From the NCBI RefSeq assembly GCF_011089895.1, contig NZ_JAANAT010000003.1, forward strand, positions 124,001 to 188,000: a stretch of 64,000 bases of DNA, given 5' to 3'. Of this stretch, positions 32,529 through 41,535 are shown piece after piece (positions within the stretch are counted from its first letter, which is position 1; each line of letters starts with the position of its first letter). The position numbers and the translations under genes are program-made. A model generated the notes under the pieces. It made no database searches. It saw nothing but the letters and a program-made list of their open reading frames with translations, and was not told the origin of the DNA. Source of the DNA: Mucilaginibacter inviolabilis. Lineage in GTDB: Bacteria > Bacteroidota > Bacteroidia > Sphingobacteriales > Sphingobacteriaceae.

Positions 32529-34262
32529 ATGAGCGATCTACAAATCAAAAAATCAGCAGAAACTTACGATGTAGTCATTGTAGGTTCGGGAGCTGGTGGC
32601 GGTATGGCTGGTTATGTGTTAGCCAATGCCGGTGTAAAAGTGTTAATGCTGGAGGCCGGGGCCTATTTTGACCCAGCCAAAGACTCGCAACAATTAAAAT
32701 GGCCTTGGGAATCACCACGCCGTGGTGCGGGTACAACCCGTCCTTTTGGTGATTTCGACGCCGCTTACGGTGGTTGGGAACTGGAAGGCGAACCTTACAC
32801 AACTAAAGACCAAACAGAATTTTTCTGGTTCCGCTCGCGCATGCTGGGCGGTCGTACCAATCACTGGGGCCGTATTTCCTTACGCATGGGTCCACATGAC
32901 TTTAAAGCTAAGGATGGTCTTACAGATGATTGGCCGATCACTTATGATGAGGTAAAACCTTTTTACGACAAGGTTGACCGCATGATAGGTGTTTATGGAA
33001 CCAAAGAAGGTTTGGAGAATGAGCCTGATGGTATCTTCCTGGCTCCACCAAAACCAAGGCTGAATGAGCTCTATATTAAGCAAGGCGCCATAAAAGCAGG
33101 TGTAACCACCATCGCCGGTCGTGGATCGGTTTTAACCGAAGCTTTGCCCGGTAATAAAGACCGTGGCGCATGTTTTTTCTGCGGACAGTGCGGTCGTAGC
33201 TGTAAAGTTTATGGAGATTTCTCTGCATCGTCATGTTTGGTTATCCCTGCTGTAAAAACAGGCAATCTAAAGGTGATCACCAACGCCATGGTGCGTGAGG
33301 TGCTAACAAATAAAGAAGGGTTGGCTACAGGTGTATCTTACGTTAACAAAGAAGATATGCAGGAATATCAGGTAAATGCCAAAACGGTAGTGCTTGGTGC
33401 CAGTGCCGGCGAATCGGCACGTATCCTGCTGAACTCCAAATCTGCGGCGCATCCTGGTGGTTTGGCTAACAGCAGTGGTGTTGTAGGCCGTTACCTGCAT
33501 GATTCAACCGGATCAAGCGCAGGTGGGTTCCTTCCGCAATTAATGGATCGCAAACGATACAACGAAGATGGTGTGGGCAGTGTACACATCTATTCACCAT
33601 GGTGGCTGGATAATAAAAAACTGGATTTTCCTCGTGGTTATCACATCGAATATGGAGGTGGCTTACACATGCCATCATACGGTTTTGGCGGCGGTATCCA
33701 TAACATGAATGGTGCAGTGCCCGATCGTAATGGCAAGAAGAAAGAGGCCGGTGGTTATGGCGCATCATTAAAAGATGATTATCGTCGTTTTTATGGTACC
33801 CAGTTTGGTATGGCCGGTCGTGGTACTGCTATTGCCCGCTATGATAACTATTGTGAGATTGACCCGAATGTGGTTGATAAATATGGTATCCCGGTACTGC
33901 GTTTCCATTACAAATGGGCCGATGACGAGATTAAACAAGCTAAACACATGCAGGAAACCTTCCAGGAAATTATGCATAATATGGGTGCTATCTATGGTAA
34001 ACCACAAGGGCCTGAAACCAATTATGGTTTAGAGGCTCCGGGTAAGATCATCCACGAGGTTGGAACCATACGTATGGGCGACGACCCTAAGAAATCAGCC
34101 TTAAATAAATGGTGCCAGGCGCATGATTGCAAAAACCTGTTTGTGGTTGACGCGGCTCCGTTTGTTCAGCAGGGCGATAAAAACGCTACCTGGACTATCC
34201 TGGCCCTGTCTATGCGTACTGCCGAATATATTTTACAGGAAAGAAAAAAATTAAACGTTTAA
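32529..34262 (+). CDS. GMC oxidoreductase, large subunit of a glycoside 3-dehydrogenase-like complex
   Basis: This 577-residue FAD enzyme starts with the dinucleotide-binding motif VVIVGSGAGGGMAGYVLANAG and ends with the GMC signatures HEVGTIRMGDDP and FVVDAAPFVQQGDKNATW (catalytic His/Asn region). Around residue ~214-230 there is CFFCGQCGRSC, a dense cysteine cluster like the iron-sulfur site of the FAD-dependent glucose dehydrogenase alpha subunit. It has no signal of its own and is likely to be exported with the Tat-signal partner encoded 22 bases downstream. No cytochrome c subunit is encoded nearby, so the electron acceptor is unknown. Confidence 0.9.
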   Translation: MSDLQIKKSAETYDVVIVGSGAGGGMAGYVLANAGVKVLMLEAGAYFDPAKDSQQLKWPWESPRRGAGTTRPFGDFDAAYGGWELEGEPYTTKDQTEFFWFRSRMLGGRTNHWGRISLRMGPHDFKAKDGLTDDWPITYDEVKPFYDKVDRMIGVYGTKEGLENEPDGIFLAPPKPRLNELYIKQGAIKAGVTTIAGRGSVLTEALPGNKDRGACFFCGQCGRSCKVYGDFSASSCLVIPAVKTGNLKVITNAMVREVLTNKEGLATGVSYVNKEDMQEYQVNAKTVVLGASAGESARILLNSKSAAHPGGLANSSGVVGRYLHDSTGSSAGGFLPQLMDRKRYNEDGVGSVHIYSPWWLDNKKLDFPRGYHIEYGGGLHMPSYGFGGGIHNMNGAVPDRNGKKKEAGGYGASLKDDYRRFYGTQFGMAGRGTAIARYDNYCEIDPNVVDKYGIPVLRFHYKWADDEIKQAKHMQETFQEIMHNMGAIYGKPQGPETNYGLEAPGKIIHEVGTIRMGDDPKKSALNKWCQAHDCKNLFVVDAAPFVQQGDKNATWTILALSMRTAEYILQERKKLNV

Positions 34263-34284
34263 CAAGCCCCAATAAAAATTAGTT

Positions 34285-34914
34285 ATGAACAGACGTGACT
34301 CCCTAAAAGCGATAGGCTTTGGTACACTCTCAGCAGGATTATTACTGGAAGCCTGTAAAACCGATAATAAAAAAACAGGTGAAGAAGCTGCATCCACACC
34401 GGCAGCACCAGAAGCCGGTCGGCAGCCATTTGAGGTTGAACGCGACAAAAAGCTGAATGCCGACAAATTCTTTACCCCTGCAGAAATGGCTACCATAACC
34501 GTACTGGTTGATATTATTATTCCTAAGGACGAGAAATCGGGCAGCGCGACAGATGCCAAAGTGCCTGATTTTATCGAATTTATTGTAAAAGATATGCCGT
34601 ACCATCAAACCCCTTTACGTGGTGGTTTGCGCTGGCTTGATCTGCAATGCCTGAATCGTTTTGGTAAAACATTTACCGATAGCAGCCATGCACAACAAAT
34701 AGAGGTAATTGATGATATAGCCTACCCCGCTAAAGCAAAGCCAGAAATGGCTCAGGGGGTAGCTTTCTTTAACCGCATGCGCGATTTAACCGCATCTGGC
34801 TTTTTTACCAGTGAAATGGGTGTTAAAGATATTGGCTATGCCGGTAATGCTCCCGGAAAATGGACGGGTGTACCAACAGACATACTGAAACATTACGGTA
34901 TGGAGAATGTATAA
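34285..34914 (+). CDS. Gluconate 2-dehydrogenase subunit 3-family protein (Tat-signal partner of the GMC enzyme)
   Basis: This 209-residue protein starts with a twin-arginine signal that also carries a lipobox (MNRRDSLKAIGFG and LLLEAC24). The family domain (PF13618) covers ~60-200 with FFTPAEMATITVLVDIIIPKD, VPDFIEFIVKDMPYHQ and LRGGLRWLDLQC. It is the small gamma-like subunit needed to export and assemble the GMC flavoprotein. Together with DUF1080 upstream this forms a putative 3-keto-glycoside pathway at the cell surface. Confidence 0.9.
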   Translation: MNRRDSLKAIGFGTLSAGLLLEACKTDNKKTGEEAASTPAAPEAGRQPFEVERDKKLNADKFFTPAEMATITVLVDIIIPKDEKSGSATDAKVPDFIEFIVKDMPYHQTPLRGGLRWLDLQCLNRFGKTFTDSSHAQQIEVIDDIAYPAKAKPEMAQGVAFFNRMRDLTASGFFTSEMGVKDIGYAGNAPGKWTGVPTDILKHYGMENV

Positions 34915-34941
34915 AAAAACATCAGCCGATAAATAGTATCA

Positions 34942-34974
34942 AATGCCGGGTTATAAAACAGCCCGGCATTTTTT
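34942..34974 (+). terminator. Rho-independent terminator of the keto-glycoside operon
   Basis: AATGCCGGG (34942-34950) and CCCGGCATT (34962-34970) form a hairpin followed by TTTT, 27 bases after the stop codon. Confidence 0.9.
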
Positions 34975-35133
34975 GTAATAAGTTTAATTAAGGTAATTTT
35001 TTTCACCTTTAAGCAAATTTTCAAATAGTTGATAGCTAGGGTATTAATGGAAATTGCCTGCTTGAATTATCATTATTTTGTCAATTAGTGGCGGGTGAAT
35101 ATACCATTTCGGCAATTTGATACGTTTATCTAC

Positions 35134-35212
35134 TTTGTAGGTTCACACCTGCAAATAGTGATAAGGTTTAGGTTTAAAGCCCCCAAGCAGCGAGTGCAAG
35201 GGGGCTTTTATT
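35134..35212 (+). ncRNA. Candidate small RNA or leader: stem-loop followed by an intrinsic terminator
   Basis: In the 420-base gap 34915-35334, TTTGTAGGT-TCAC-ACCTGCAAA (35134-35155) forms a nine-pair hairpin. It is followed by AAAGCCCCC/GGGGGCTTT (35176-35208) with a TTTTATTTTG tail, a complete terminator. The operon upstream already ends at 34974, so this terminator must serve a separate short transcript, or an attenuated leader of the gene at 35335. No convincing ORF lies inside. Confidence 0.4.
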
Positions 35213-35334
35213 TTGCCCTGAATTTTATCATCTCATACCTGATAATAAATTGCTTTATTTGTTTCCTGAAAAATAGAAGAAATAGCACGCGGACTGCTTT
35301 TGACTATTTTTTAGCGTTGAATTTAATCAGATAA

Positions 35335-35787
35335 ATGAGCGACCTGAAGAAGAAATTGCACGAGCTATGTGTAAATTATGTGCGTAAAAGCATGGATGCG
35401 GCTGAACTGGGCATTAAAGAAGCACAAAAAGCATCAAACGAAGATACCAAAAGCAGTGCCGGAGATAAATATGAAACAGGTAGAGCGATGATGCAGCAGG
35501 AAACCGACCGTAATTTGACTCAACTGAATGAGGCCAATAAGTTAATGGTTGCCCTTAATCGTATTGGTACCGATGGTACAAGTATTAAAATCGAAACAGG
35601 TAGTGTGATCACAACAAATAATGGTAATTTTTATCTGGCCATAAGCGCCGGAAGCCTTTTGGTTGATGGAAAAACCTATTTTGCAGTGTCCCCGGTCTCT
35701 CCTATTGGCTCCTTACTCATGGGAAAAGCAGCAGGTGATGGTTTCGATCTCAATGGCAAGCCTTATGTCATTCAATCTGTAAACTAA
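35335..35787 (+). CDS. Small GreA/GreB C-terminal-like protein
   Basis: This 150-residue cytoplasmic protein has a helical N-terminus (KKKLHELCVNYVRKSMDAAEL, KSSAGDKYETGRAMMQQETD) and a C-terminal part, ~95-150, that reads like the FKBP-like domain of transcript cleavage factors: FAVSPVSPIGSLLMGKAAGD resembles the SPLGKALLGK region of GreA. The N-terminal coiled coil is shorter than in GreA, so action in the polymerase channel is uncertain. Family members occur throughout Bacteroidota and are sometimes mislabelled as acyl-carrier synthases. Confidence 0.65.
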   Translation: MSDLKKKLHELCVNYVRKSMDAAELGIKEAQKASNEDTKSSAGDKYETGRAMMQQETDRNLTQLNEANKLMVALNRIGTDGTSIKIETGSVITTNNGNFYLAISAGSLLVDGKTYFAVSPVSPIGSLLMGKAAGDGFDLNGKPYVIQSVN

Positions 35788-36002
35788 GATATTGGGATTA
35801 AATCATACAGATATTCTGAGGAGCCCTTTAACGCAAATACGTATTATTTTGTTTTAGTTAAAGGATATTTTAATTATTAAAAAAAAATAAAAACGTTCAT
35901 TCACAAATTCTTGCAGTAATCATCAAATATCTATTACTATATTTGATGTTAACAAAACGAGGCAAGTAAAAAAAGAACCTTGCTATTATAAATTAAAAAT
36001 TG

Positions 36003-36386
36003 ATGAACATATTTGCAGGAAGTCTTCCTTTTCAATTAGAGGAAGCCGATTTAAAAGAGCTTTTTGAAGCGTACGGTGAAGTAAGCACCGTAAAAATAAT
36101 TATTGACAGGGAATCCGGAAGAAGCAAGGGTTTCGGATTTGTTGAAATGCCTGATGATGAGGCTGCCCAATTAGCTATTACCGGCTTAAATGGCTCTGAA
36201 GTTAGAGGTCGTTCAATTGCTGTAAGCCAGGCCGAAGAGAAAAAAGCAACCGACCGCAGAGGCGGCGGTGGTTACGGTGGCGGTAACCGCGGCGGCGGTG
36301 GCGGCTACGGCGGTGGAAACCGTGGTGGTGGCGGCGGCTACTCAAAAGATAGTAACAGAGGCGGCGGCGGTGGCGGTCGTTGGTAA
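36003..36386 (+). CDS. RNA-binding protein with one RRM and a glycine-rich tail
   Basis: This 127-residue protein contains an RRM at ~1-80 with RNP2 (IFAGSLPF) and RNP1 (KGFGFVEM), then a tail of RGGGGGYGGGN-like repeats. It is close to the cold-inducible Rbp proteins of cyanobacteria and Bacteroidota, which bind single-stranded RNA. The ATG at 36003 directly follows an in-frame TTG and is taken as start. TATATTTG at 35938-35945 fits a promoter -7 box, with about 50 bases of 5' leader. A strong terminator follows. Confidence 0.93.
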   Translation: MNIFAGSLPFQLEEADLKELFEAYGEVSTVKIIIDRESGRSKGFGFVEMPDDEAAQLAITGLNGSEVRGRSIAVSQAEEKKATDRRGGGGYGGGNRGGGGGYGGGNRGGGGGYSKDSNRGGGGGGRW

Positions 36387-36396
36387 ATTATAAGTT

Positions 36397-36438
36397 AAAA
36401 CAAAGCACCGGGACTATAGTACCCGGTGTTTTGTTTTA
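36397..36438 (+). terminator. Rho-independent terminator of the RRM gene
   Basis: CACCGGG and CCCGGTG form the core of a long hairpin, flanked by AAAACAAA and TTTGTTTT that extend it. The remaining bases up to 36706 hold no ORF that I can support. Confidence 0.88.
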
Positions 36439-36706
36439 AAAATTACTGTCTTAGGCCGGTTTGGGTCATTTTTACCAGCTGGTTAATTTACCGGCAGTAT
36501 ATTCCTATATATAGTCTGTAAAATCTTATCTGTGTTAATCTTATTCTGAAAAGAGCTTTGTTGGTTTGCTTCTCAGGCCAATAACTTCATTTAACACTCA
36601 CTTCTTTTTATTGCTTTTTGGCGTTATTGATGATGTAAAAGATTGTTTACCTATGGTTGCTTTTTACTAAAAATGCCTAACTTAACATTATATTAAGCCT
36701 GTTTTT

Positions 36707-37351
36707 ATGGAAAGCAAAGAAAGTTTGACCACGCCCGTAACCGAGCTGGATGTTGAAGATAGCTCCAGGAGAATTTTCCTTAAACAATCATCATTATTAA
36801 CTGCTGTTGCGCTTACTCCGGGAATTGCCGTAAAAGCAGCCGATTTACATGTTGATGAGGAAATTGCCGCCGTTTTTGAGAAAATGCCATTAAAAATGGA
36901 GGTGAATGGCAAGCAACACAGTCTTTCGGTTGAGCCCCGATCAACATTATTGGATATTTTACGCGAACAACTTGATTTAACCGGAACCAAAAAAGGCTGC
37001 GACCATGGACAATGCGGCGCCTGTACAGTGCATGTGGATGGCAGGCGGATTAACTCCTGCTTAACCCTGGGTGTAATGGTGAATGGTAAAAAAATCACCA
37101 CGATTGAAGGCTTGGCCCATGGCGATCAATTACACCCGATGCAGGAAGCTTTTATAAAACATGATGGTTTTCAGTGTGGTTATTGTACACCAGGTCAGAT
37201 CATGTCGGCGGTGGCCTGCATCCGTGAGGGGCACGCCGGTTCGGAGCACGAGATACGCGAATATATGAGTGGCAATATTTGCCGCTGCGGGGCCTACCCC
37301 AATATAGTTAATGCTATACAGGAAGTGAAAAATGGAGGGCAGGCTGTATGA
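36707..37351 (+). CDS. Aldehyde oxidoreductase, [2Fe-2S] subunit (PaoA-like), Tat-exported
   Basis: This 214-residue subunit has a twin-arginine signal (SSRRIFLKQSSLLTAVALTP). Two [2Fe-2S] sites are visible: CDHGQCGACTVHVDGRRINSC in the ferredoxin-like N-domain and CGYCTPGQ with CRCGAYPN in the C-domain, as in the xanthine dehydrogenase family. The three-gene order (iron-sulfur, FAD, molybdenum) and the Tat signal match periplasmic PaoABC (YagTSR). It passes electrons between the molybdenum and FAD subunits and overlaps the next gene by four bases. Confidence 0.9.
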   Translation: MESKESLTTPVTELDVEDSSRRIFLKQSSLLTAVALTPGIAVKAADLHVDEEIAAVFEKMPLKMEVNGKQHSLSVEPRSTLLDILREQLDLTGTKKGCDHGQCGACTVHVDGRRINSCLTLGVMVNGKKITTIEGLAHGDQLHPMQEAFIKHDGFQCGYCTPGQIMSAVACIREGHAGSEHEIREYMSGNICRCGAYPNIVNAIQEVKNGGQAV

Positions 37352-38328
37352 AACAGTTTCAATATGTTCAGCCGGCTACACAGCAGGCCGTACTTGAAGT
37401 GATCAATAAGCCCGGCACCAAAATAATAGCAGGCGGTACTAATCTTGTCGATCTGATGAAGCGTGGTGTTACCGCCCCAGATAAGTTGGTTGATATTAAT
37501 CACCTGCCATTAAAAAATATAACAGTAACACCAAATGGATTATATATTGGTGCGCTGGCTTTAAACAGTGTTGTGTCTGAAAATAGGCAGGTTGTTGAAA
37601 AACAGCCGCTTTTAGCCATGGCGCTTAGATCCGGGGCATCGCCGCAGCTGCGTAATATGGCTACAGTTGGCGGCAATATGATGCAGCGTACCCGTTGCGG
37701 CTACTTTTATGATACGGCTATGCCTTGTAATAAGCGTGTTTCCGGCTCCGGATGCGGAGCTTATGAAGGAGTAAACCGGATGCATGCCATATTTGGAGCC
37801 AGTTCACAGTGTATAGCGGTTCATCCCAGCGATATGTGTGTGGCTTTGGCCGCCCTGGATGCGGTAGTGATTGTTGCGGGAAAAAGGGGCGAACATCGGG
37901 TGCCGTTTACTGAATTTCACCGCCTGCCGGGCGATCATCCTGAAATGGATAACAATCTGGCCCCCGGTGAGTTGATTATTGGTGTGGAAATACCCAATAA
38001 TACGCTGGCAAAAAACAGCTACTATTTAAAAGTGCGCGACCGGCAATCATACGCTTTTGCCCTGATATCGGTTGCGGCAGCTTTAGATATGAAGAATGAT
38101 ATCATACAAAGTGCCCGTCTGGCAATGGGCGGTGTAGCGCATAAACCCTGGCGTTTGTTTGATGCCGAAAAGTCACTGGTTGGGAAAAAGGCTTCTGAAG
38201 AGAGTTTTCAGCAGGCCGCCCAACTGGCTATGCAGGGTGCCAAAGCTTATGGATACAATTCTTTTAAATTAAAGCTGGCCCCGGCCAGTATCACCGAGGC
38301 TTTAAAACATGCAGCCGGTTTAATTTAG
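37348..38328 (+). CDS. Aldehyde oxidoreductase, FAD subunit (PaoB-like)
   Basis: This 326-residue FAD-binding subunit (PCMH fold) shows KIIAGGTNLVDLMKRGV for FAD phosphate binding and NMATVGGNMMQRTRC for isoalloxazine contact. MQRTRCGYFYD followed by MPCNKRVSGSGCGA contains the cysteines that in PaoB (YagS) ligate an extra [4Fe-4S] cluster. It has no export signal and should be carried across by the Tat signal of the iron-sulfur subunit. Its start overlaps the preceding stop (ATGA). Confidence 0.9.
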   Translation: MKQFQYVQPATQQAVLEVINKPGTKIIAGGTNLVDLMKRGVTAPDKLVDINHLPLKNITVTPNGLYIGALALNSVVSENRQVVEKQPLLAMALRSGASPQLRNMATVGGNMMQRTRCGYFYDTAMPCNKRVSGSGCGAYEGVNRMHAIFGASSQCIAVHPSDMCVALAALDAVVIVAGKRGEHRVPFTEFHRLPGDHPEMDNNLAPGELIIGVEIPNNTLAKNSYYLKVRDRQSYAFALISVAAALDMKNDIIQSARLAMGGVAHKPWRLFDAEKSLVGKKASEESFQQAAQLAMQGAKAYGYNSFKLKLAPASITEALKHAAGLI

Positions 38329-38334
38329 CATCCT

Positions 38335-40476
38335 ATGGAAAAAGCAATCAACATAAACCGGCTTTCATCAGCCGATGGGATGAGCCGGATAGATGGGCGG
38401 TTAAAAGTGACCGGGGCCGCAAAATATTCTGCCGAATATGCTGTAGAAGGATTAACCTATGGGGTATTAGTAGGTAGTACTATAGCCAAGGGTAGTATTG
38501 CTGCTTTTGACGTTAAAGCGGCAGAGCGGGCTCCGGGTGTATTATCGGTAGTGACTTATCTTAATGCGCCAAAAGTTCCGGGATTTCAACCAGATCAAAA
38601 AGGAGTAAGAGCCCAGTTAAAGGTATTTAATGACGATAAAATATTTTACAACGGACAACCGATAGCGCTGGTTATCGCTGATACTTATGAACGTGCACTG
38701 TATGGCGCATCGTTGGTTAAAGCAACCTATAATAAAGAGGAACATCAAACCAGTTTAACGGACAATTTTGGTAAAGGATTTCCGCCGCGTGGTGATGGAT
38801 TGTACAAGCGCGGTACAGAAGATGCCTGGAAATCAGCCCCGATAAAGCTGGAGCAGGAATACCTTGTACCCACCAATACGCATAACCCCATGGAGCTGCA
38901 TGCCATTATTGCCCGTTGGGATGCAGATGATAAAATTACCGTATGGGATAAAACGCAGGGTGTTAAAGCTACCCAGCACGATATTTCGCAATTATTTAAT
39001 GTTCCGCTTGAAAACGTACAGGTGAACTCCCGCTTTGTTGGTGGGGCTTTTGGCAGCGCCTTGCGAACATGGCCGCATGAAATTGTAGCTATACTGGGAG
39101 CCAAAGCGGTAAAGAAACCTGTAAAGCTGGTACTTAGTCGTGCAGATATGTTTACTTCGGTAGGATATCGGCCGCATACCTGGCAAAAAATAGGTATAGG
39201 CGCTACAGCCGATGGAAAACTTACCGGCATTACACACGAGGCATACGGACAAACATCGCCCTACGAAAACTTCACCGAAGGGGCTGTTAATGTAAGTCAG
39301 AGTTTGTACGCATGCCCTAACGTAAACACCAAATACAATTTAGTGGCCCTTAATGTGGGTACGCCCACCTGGATGCGCGGCCCGGGCGAGGCTACAGGGT
39401 CATTCGCGCTGGAGTCTGCACTGGATGAGTTATCTTATGCCTTAAATATCGATCCTATTGAACTGCGTTTGCGTAATTATGCCGAAACCGATCCGGAAAA
39501 TGGCAAGCCCTTTTCGAGTAAATATTTGAAAGAGGCTTATCAGCTTGGAGCTGATCATATAGGATGGAACGATCGGAAACAACAACCCGGAATGGTAAAA
39601 AAAGATGGCTGGTTTGTGGGCTACGGTATAGGTTGCGGCATGTTTGGCGCCTACCGGAGTGGTGCTACAGTTAAAGCTACCATGAAAGCGGATGGGACGT
39701 TTCATTTACAAAGTGCCGTAAGCGACATTGGCCCGGGAACAGGTACGGCTATGGTATTAATCGCGGCCGATCAAATGGGCATGCCTGCTGATAAGATCAG
39801 CTTTGAAAATGGAGCCTCTGATCTGCCCCAGGCACCAACACAAGGCGGTTCGGCTACAACGGCAAGTGTGGGCTCCGCGGTGCACAAGGCCTGTGCCGAC
39901 TTAAAGGCTGAATTTCAAAAACTAACAGGTGACAACGCAACGAATAAAACCGATTACGCACAAATATTGAAGCAACATAACCTGCCAGCACTTGAAGTAA
40001 CATCCAAATCAGATGGTGGCGAAGGGCGCGATAAATATTCGATGAATTCCTGGTCTGTACATTTTGTTAAGGTATTGGTGAACGGATCTACAGGTGTTGT
40101 AAAGATTGATAAGGTAGCGTCGGTGGCTGATTGCGGTACGATCATCAGCCCTAAAACAGCCCGGAGCCAGATTGTAGGCGGAGCTATTGGCGGTATAGGC
40201 ATGGCGCTGATGGAAGAGGCGGTGATCGACCATCGCTATGGTCGTTATATTAATAACAACTATGCCGATTACCATGTGCCCGTAAATGCCGATATTCCAC
40301 AAATAGATGCCCTTTTTGTCAATAAACCCGACCCTATCCTGAACCCGATGGGTGCAAAAGGCATGGCCGAAATTGCCCTGGTTGGTATGGCTGCAGCAGT
40401 AGCTAATGCGGTTTATAATGCTACGGGTAAAAGAGTGCGGGAATTGCCTATAACACCTGATAAAGTAATTGCTTAG
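38335..40476 (+). CDS. Aldehyde oxidoreductase, molybdopterin subunit (PaoC-like)
   Basis: This 713-residue catalytic subunit belongs to the xanthine oxidase family. Recognisable segments are GRLKVTGAAKYSAEY at the N-terminus, VGGAFGSALRTWPHE, TWMRGPGEATGSFALESALDELS, and NPMGAKGMAEIALVGMAAAV with the base glutamate (GAKGMAE). It would oxidise aldehydes to carboxylic acids in the periplasm. Maturation needs a PaoD/XdhC-type chaperone and molybdenum cofactor genes, none of which are in this window; modABC at 9133-11183 could supply molybdate. Confidence 0.9.
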   Translation: MEKAININRLSSADGMSRIDGRLKVTGAAKYSAEYAVEGLTYGVLVGSTIAKGSIAAFDVKAAERAPGVLSVVTYLNAPKVPGFQPDQKGVRAQLKVFNDDKIFYNGQPIALVIADTYERALYGASLVKATYNKEEHQTSLTDNFGKGFPPRGDGLYKRGTEDAWKSAPIKLEQEYLVPTNTHNPMELHAIIARWDADDKITVWDKTQGVKATQHDISQLFNVPLENVQVNSRFVGGAFGSALRTWPHEIVAILGAKAVKKPVKLVLSRADMFTSVGYRPHTWQKIGIGATADGKLTGITHEAYGQTSPYENFTEGAVNVSQSLYACPNVNTKYNLVALNVGTPTWMRGPGEATGSFALESALDELSYALNIDPIELRLRNYAETDPENGKPFSSKYLKEAYQLGADHIGWNDRKQQPGMVKKDGWFVGYGIGCGMFGAYRSGATVKATMKADGTFHLQSAVSDIGPGTGTAMVLIAADQMGMPADKISFENGASDLPQAPTQGGSATTASVGSAVHKACADLKAEFQKLTGDNATNKTDYAQILKQHNLPALEVTSKSDGGEGRDKYSMNSWSVHFVKVLVNGSTGVVKIDKVASVADCGTIISPKTARSQIVGGAIGGIGMALMEEAVIDHRYGRYINNNYADYHVPVNADIPQIDALFVNKPDPILNPMGAKGMAEIALVGMAAAVANAVYNATGKRVRELPITPDKVIA

Positions 40477-40606
40477 AAAATGCTTACGGATCGTTAATGA
40501 GGCAGTTGTACTTTGTTCTTTTCTAAATTTATTTTTTGAAGCCACAACGTAAATTACTTTGCCAACGTAATGGTTATACAATACTATTAACACTAAAAAA
40601 CCGTCC

Positions 40607-41452
40607 ATGAAAAAATTAACACTTTTAATCCTGTTTATCGGCTTTGGCGTTATTGCTTTTGCACAGCGCAAGGTGGTTTGCTGCAGTAAACCTTCGGCAA
40701 CAAGGCAGTTTGCTATGCTGGCCTCCAGCGAAAATTTCAGAGCCACCCACAAAAATCCATTACCCATTCATTTTCAAAGTGCTATTGGTACAGCCATCAC
40801 CTACAAAACTTCTGATGGTAAAGAATCAACCGCGTATTTATTGAAAGCCAAAAAAGCCACTAATAACTACATCCTGGTGATACACGAATGGTGGGGACTG
40901 AATGATTTTGTAAAAAAGGAATCTGAAAAGATTTACAACGATTTAGGTAATGTTAACGTAATTGATCTTGACCTTTACGACGGTAAGGTTGCTACTACTA
41001 AAGAAGAAGCTGGCAAATATATGCAGGCCGTAAACGAAGATCGCGCAAAAGCTATCATTAACGGCGCTATTGCTTATACAGGACCTAAAGCACATATCGC
41101 AACTATTGGCTGGTGTTTTGGTGGTGGCTGGAGCCTGCAAACCAGTTTGCTGGCCGGTAAAAAAGCTGTGGGATGCGTTATGTATTACGGCATGCCCGAG
41201 CAGGATGTTAACCGTTTAAAAGCATTAAATGCTGATGTATTGGGCAATTTCGCTAATAAAGATCAATGGATAAACCCTAAGGTGGTTGCTAAATTTGATG
41301 CCGACATGAAAAAGGCCGGTAAAAAACTGTATCTACACCAATATGATGCCGATCATGGCTTTGCTAATCCCAGCAATCCCATTTATGATAGCAACGCCAC
41401 CAAGGATGCATACGCCAATACAATAGTTTTTTTAAAAGCACGTTTGAGGTAA
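40607..41452 (+). CDS. Dienelactone hydrolase-family alpha/beta hydrolase, secreted
   Basis: This 281-residue protein has a signal peptide (LTLLILFIGFGVIAFAQ). The core is a dienelactone hydrolase-like alpha/beta fold: NYILVIHEWWGLNDFVKKE, ATIGWCFGGGWS with the nucleophile cysteine in G-x-C-x-G-G, and QYDADHGFANPSNP with the histidine. The natural substrate is unknown; secreted members are common in Bacteroidota. A perfect terminator follows. Confidence 0.9.
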   Translation: MKKLTLLILFIGFGVIAFAQRKVVCCSKPSATRQFAMLASSENFRATHKNPLPIHFQSAIGTAITYKTSDGKESTAYLLKAKKATNNYILVIHEWWGLNDFVKKESEKIYNDLGNVNVIDLDLYDGKVATTKEEAGKYMQAVNEDRAKAIINGAIAYTGPKAHIATIGWCFGGGWSLQTSLLAGKKAVGCVMYYGMPEQDVNRLKALNADVLGNFANKDQWINPKVVAKFDADMKKAGKKLYLHQYDADHGFANPSNPIYDSNATKDAYANTIVFLKARLR

Positions 41453-41476
41453 ACAAAACATGTAATATGATGTTGT

Positions 41477-41510
41477 ACCGGGCAAGCGAAAAGCTTGCCC
41501 GGTTTTTTTG
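41477..41510 (+). terminator. Rho-independent terminator of the dienelactone hydrolase gene
   Basis: CCGGGCAAGC (41478-41487), loop GAAAA, GCTTGCCCGG (41493-41502), then seven T residues. Confidence 0.92.
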
Positions 41511-41535
41511 TAACATTGCATAAATTTTACCTTTG
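41507..41535 (+). promoter_or_regulatory. Bacteroidota-type promoter (TTTG-N17-TACCTTTG) at the start of the flippase-like gene
   Basis: TTTG (41507-41510), 17 bases, TACCTTTG (41528-41535). The second box overlaps the TTG at 41533 that opens the longest frame of the next gene, so a transcript from this promoter would begin after that codon. Confidence 0.4.

Noticed and set aside
35095..35334. 79-residue plus-strand ORF before the Gre-like gene
   Set aside because: It runs through an intrinsic terminator hairpin and lacks protein-like composition.
40009..40767. 252-residue minus-strand ORF across the PaoC end
   Set aside because: Overlaps two well-supported plus-strand genes in full; composition is that of an antisense frame and no domain is recognisable.
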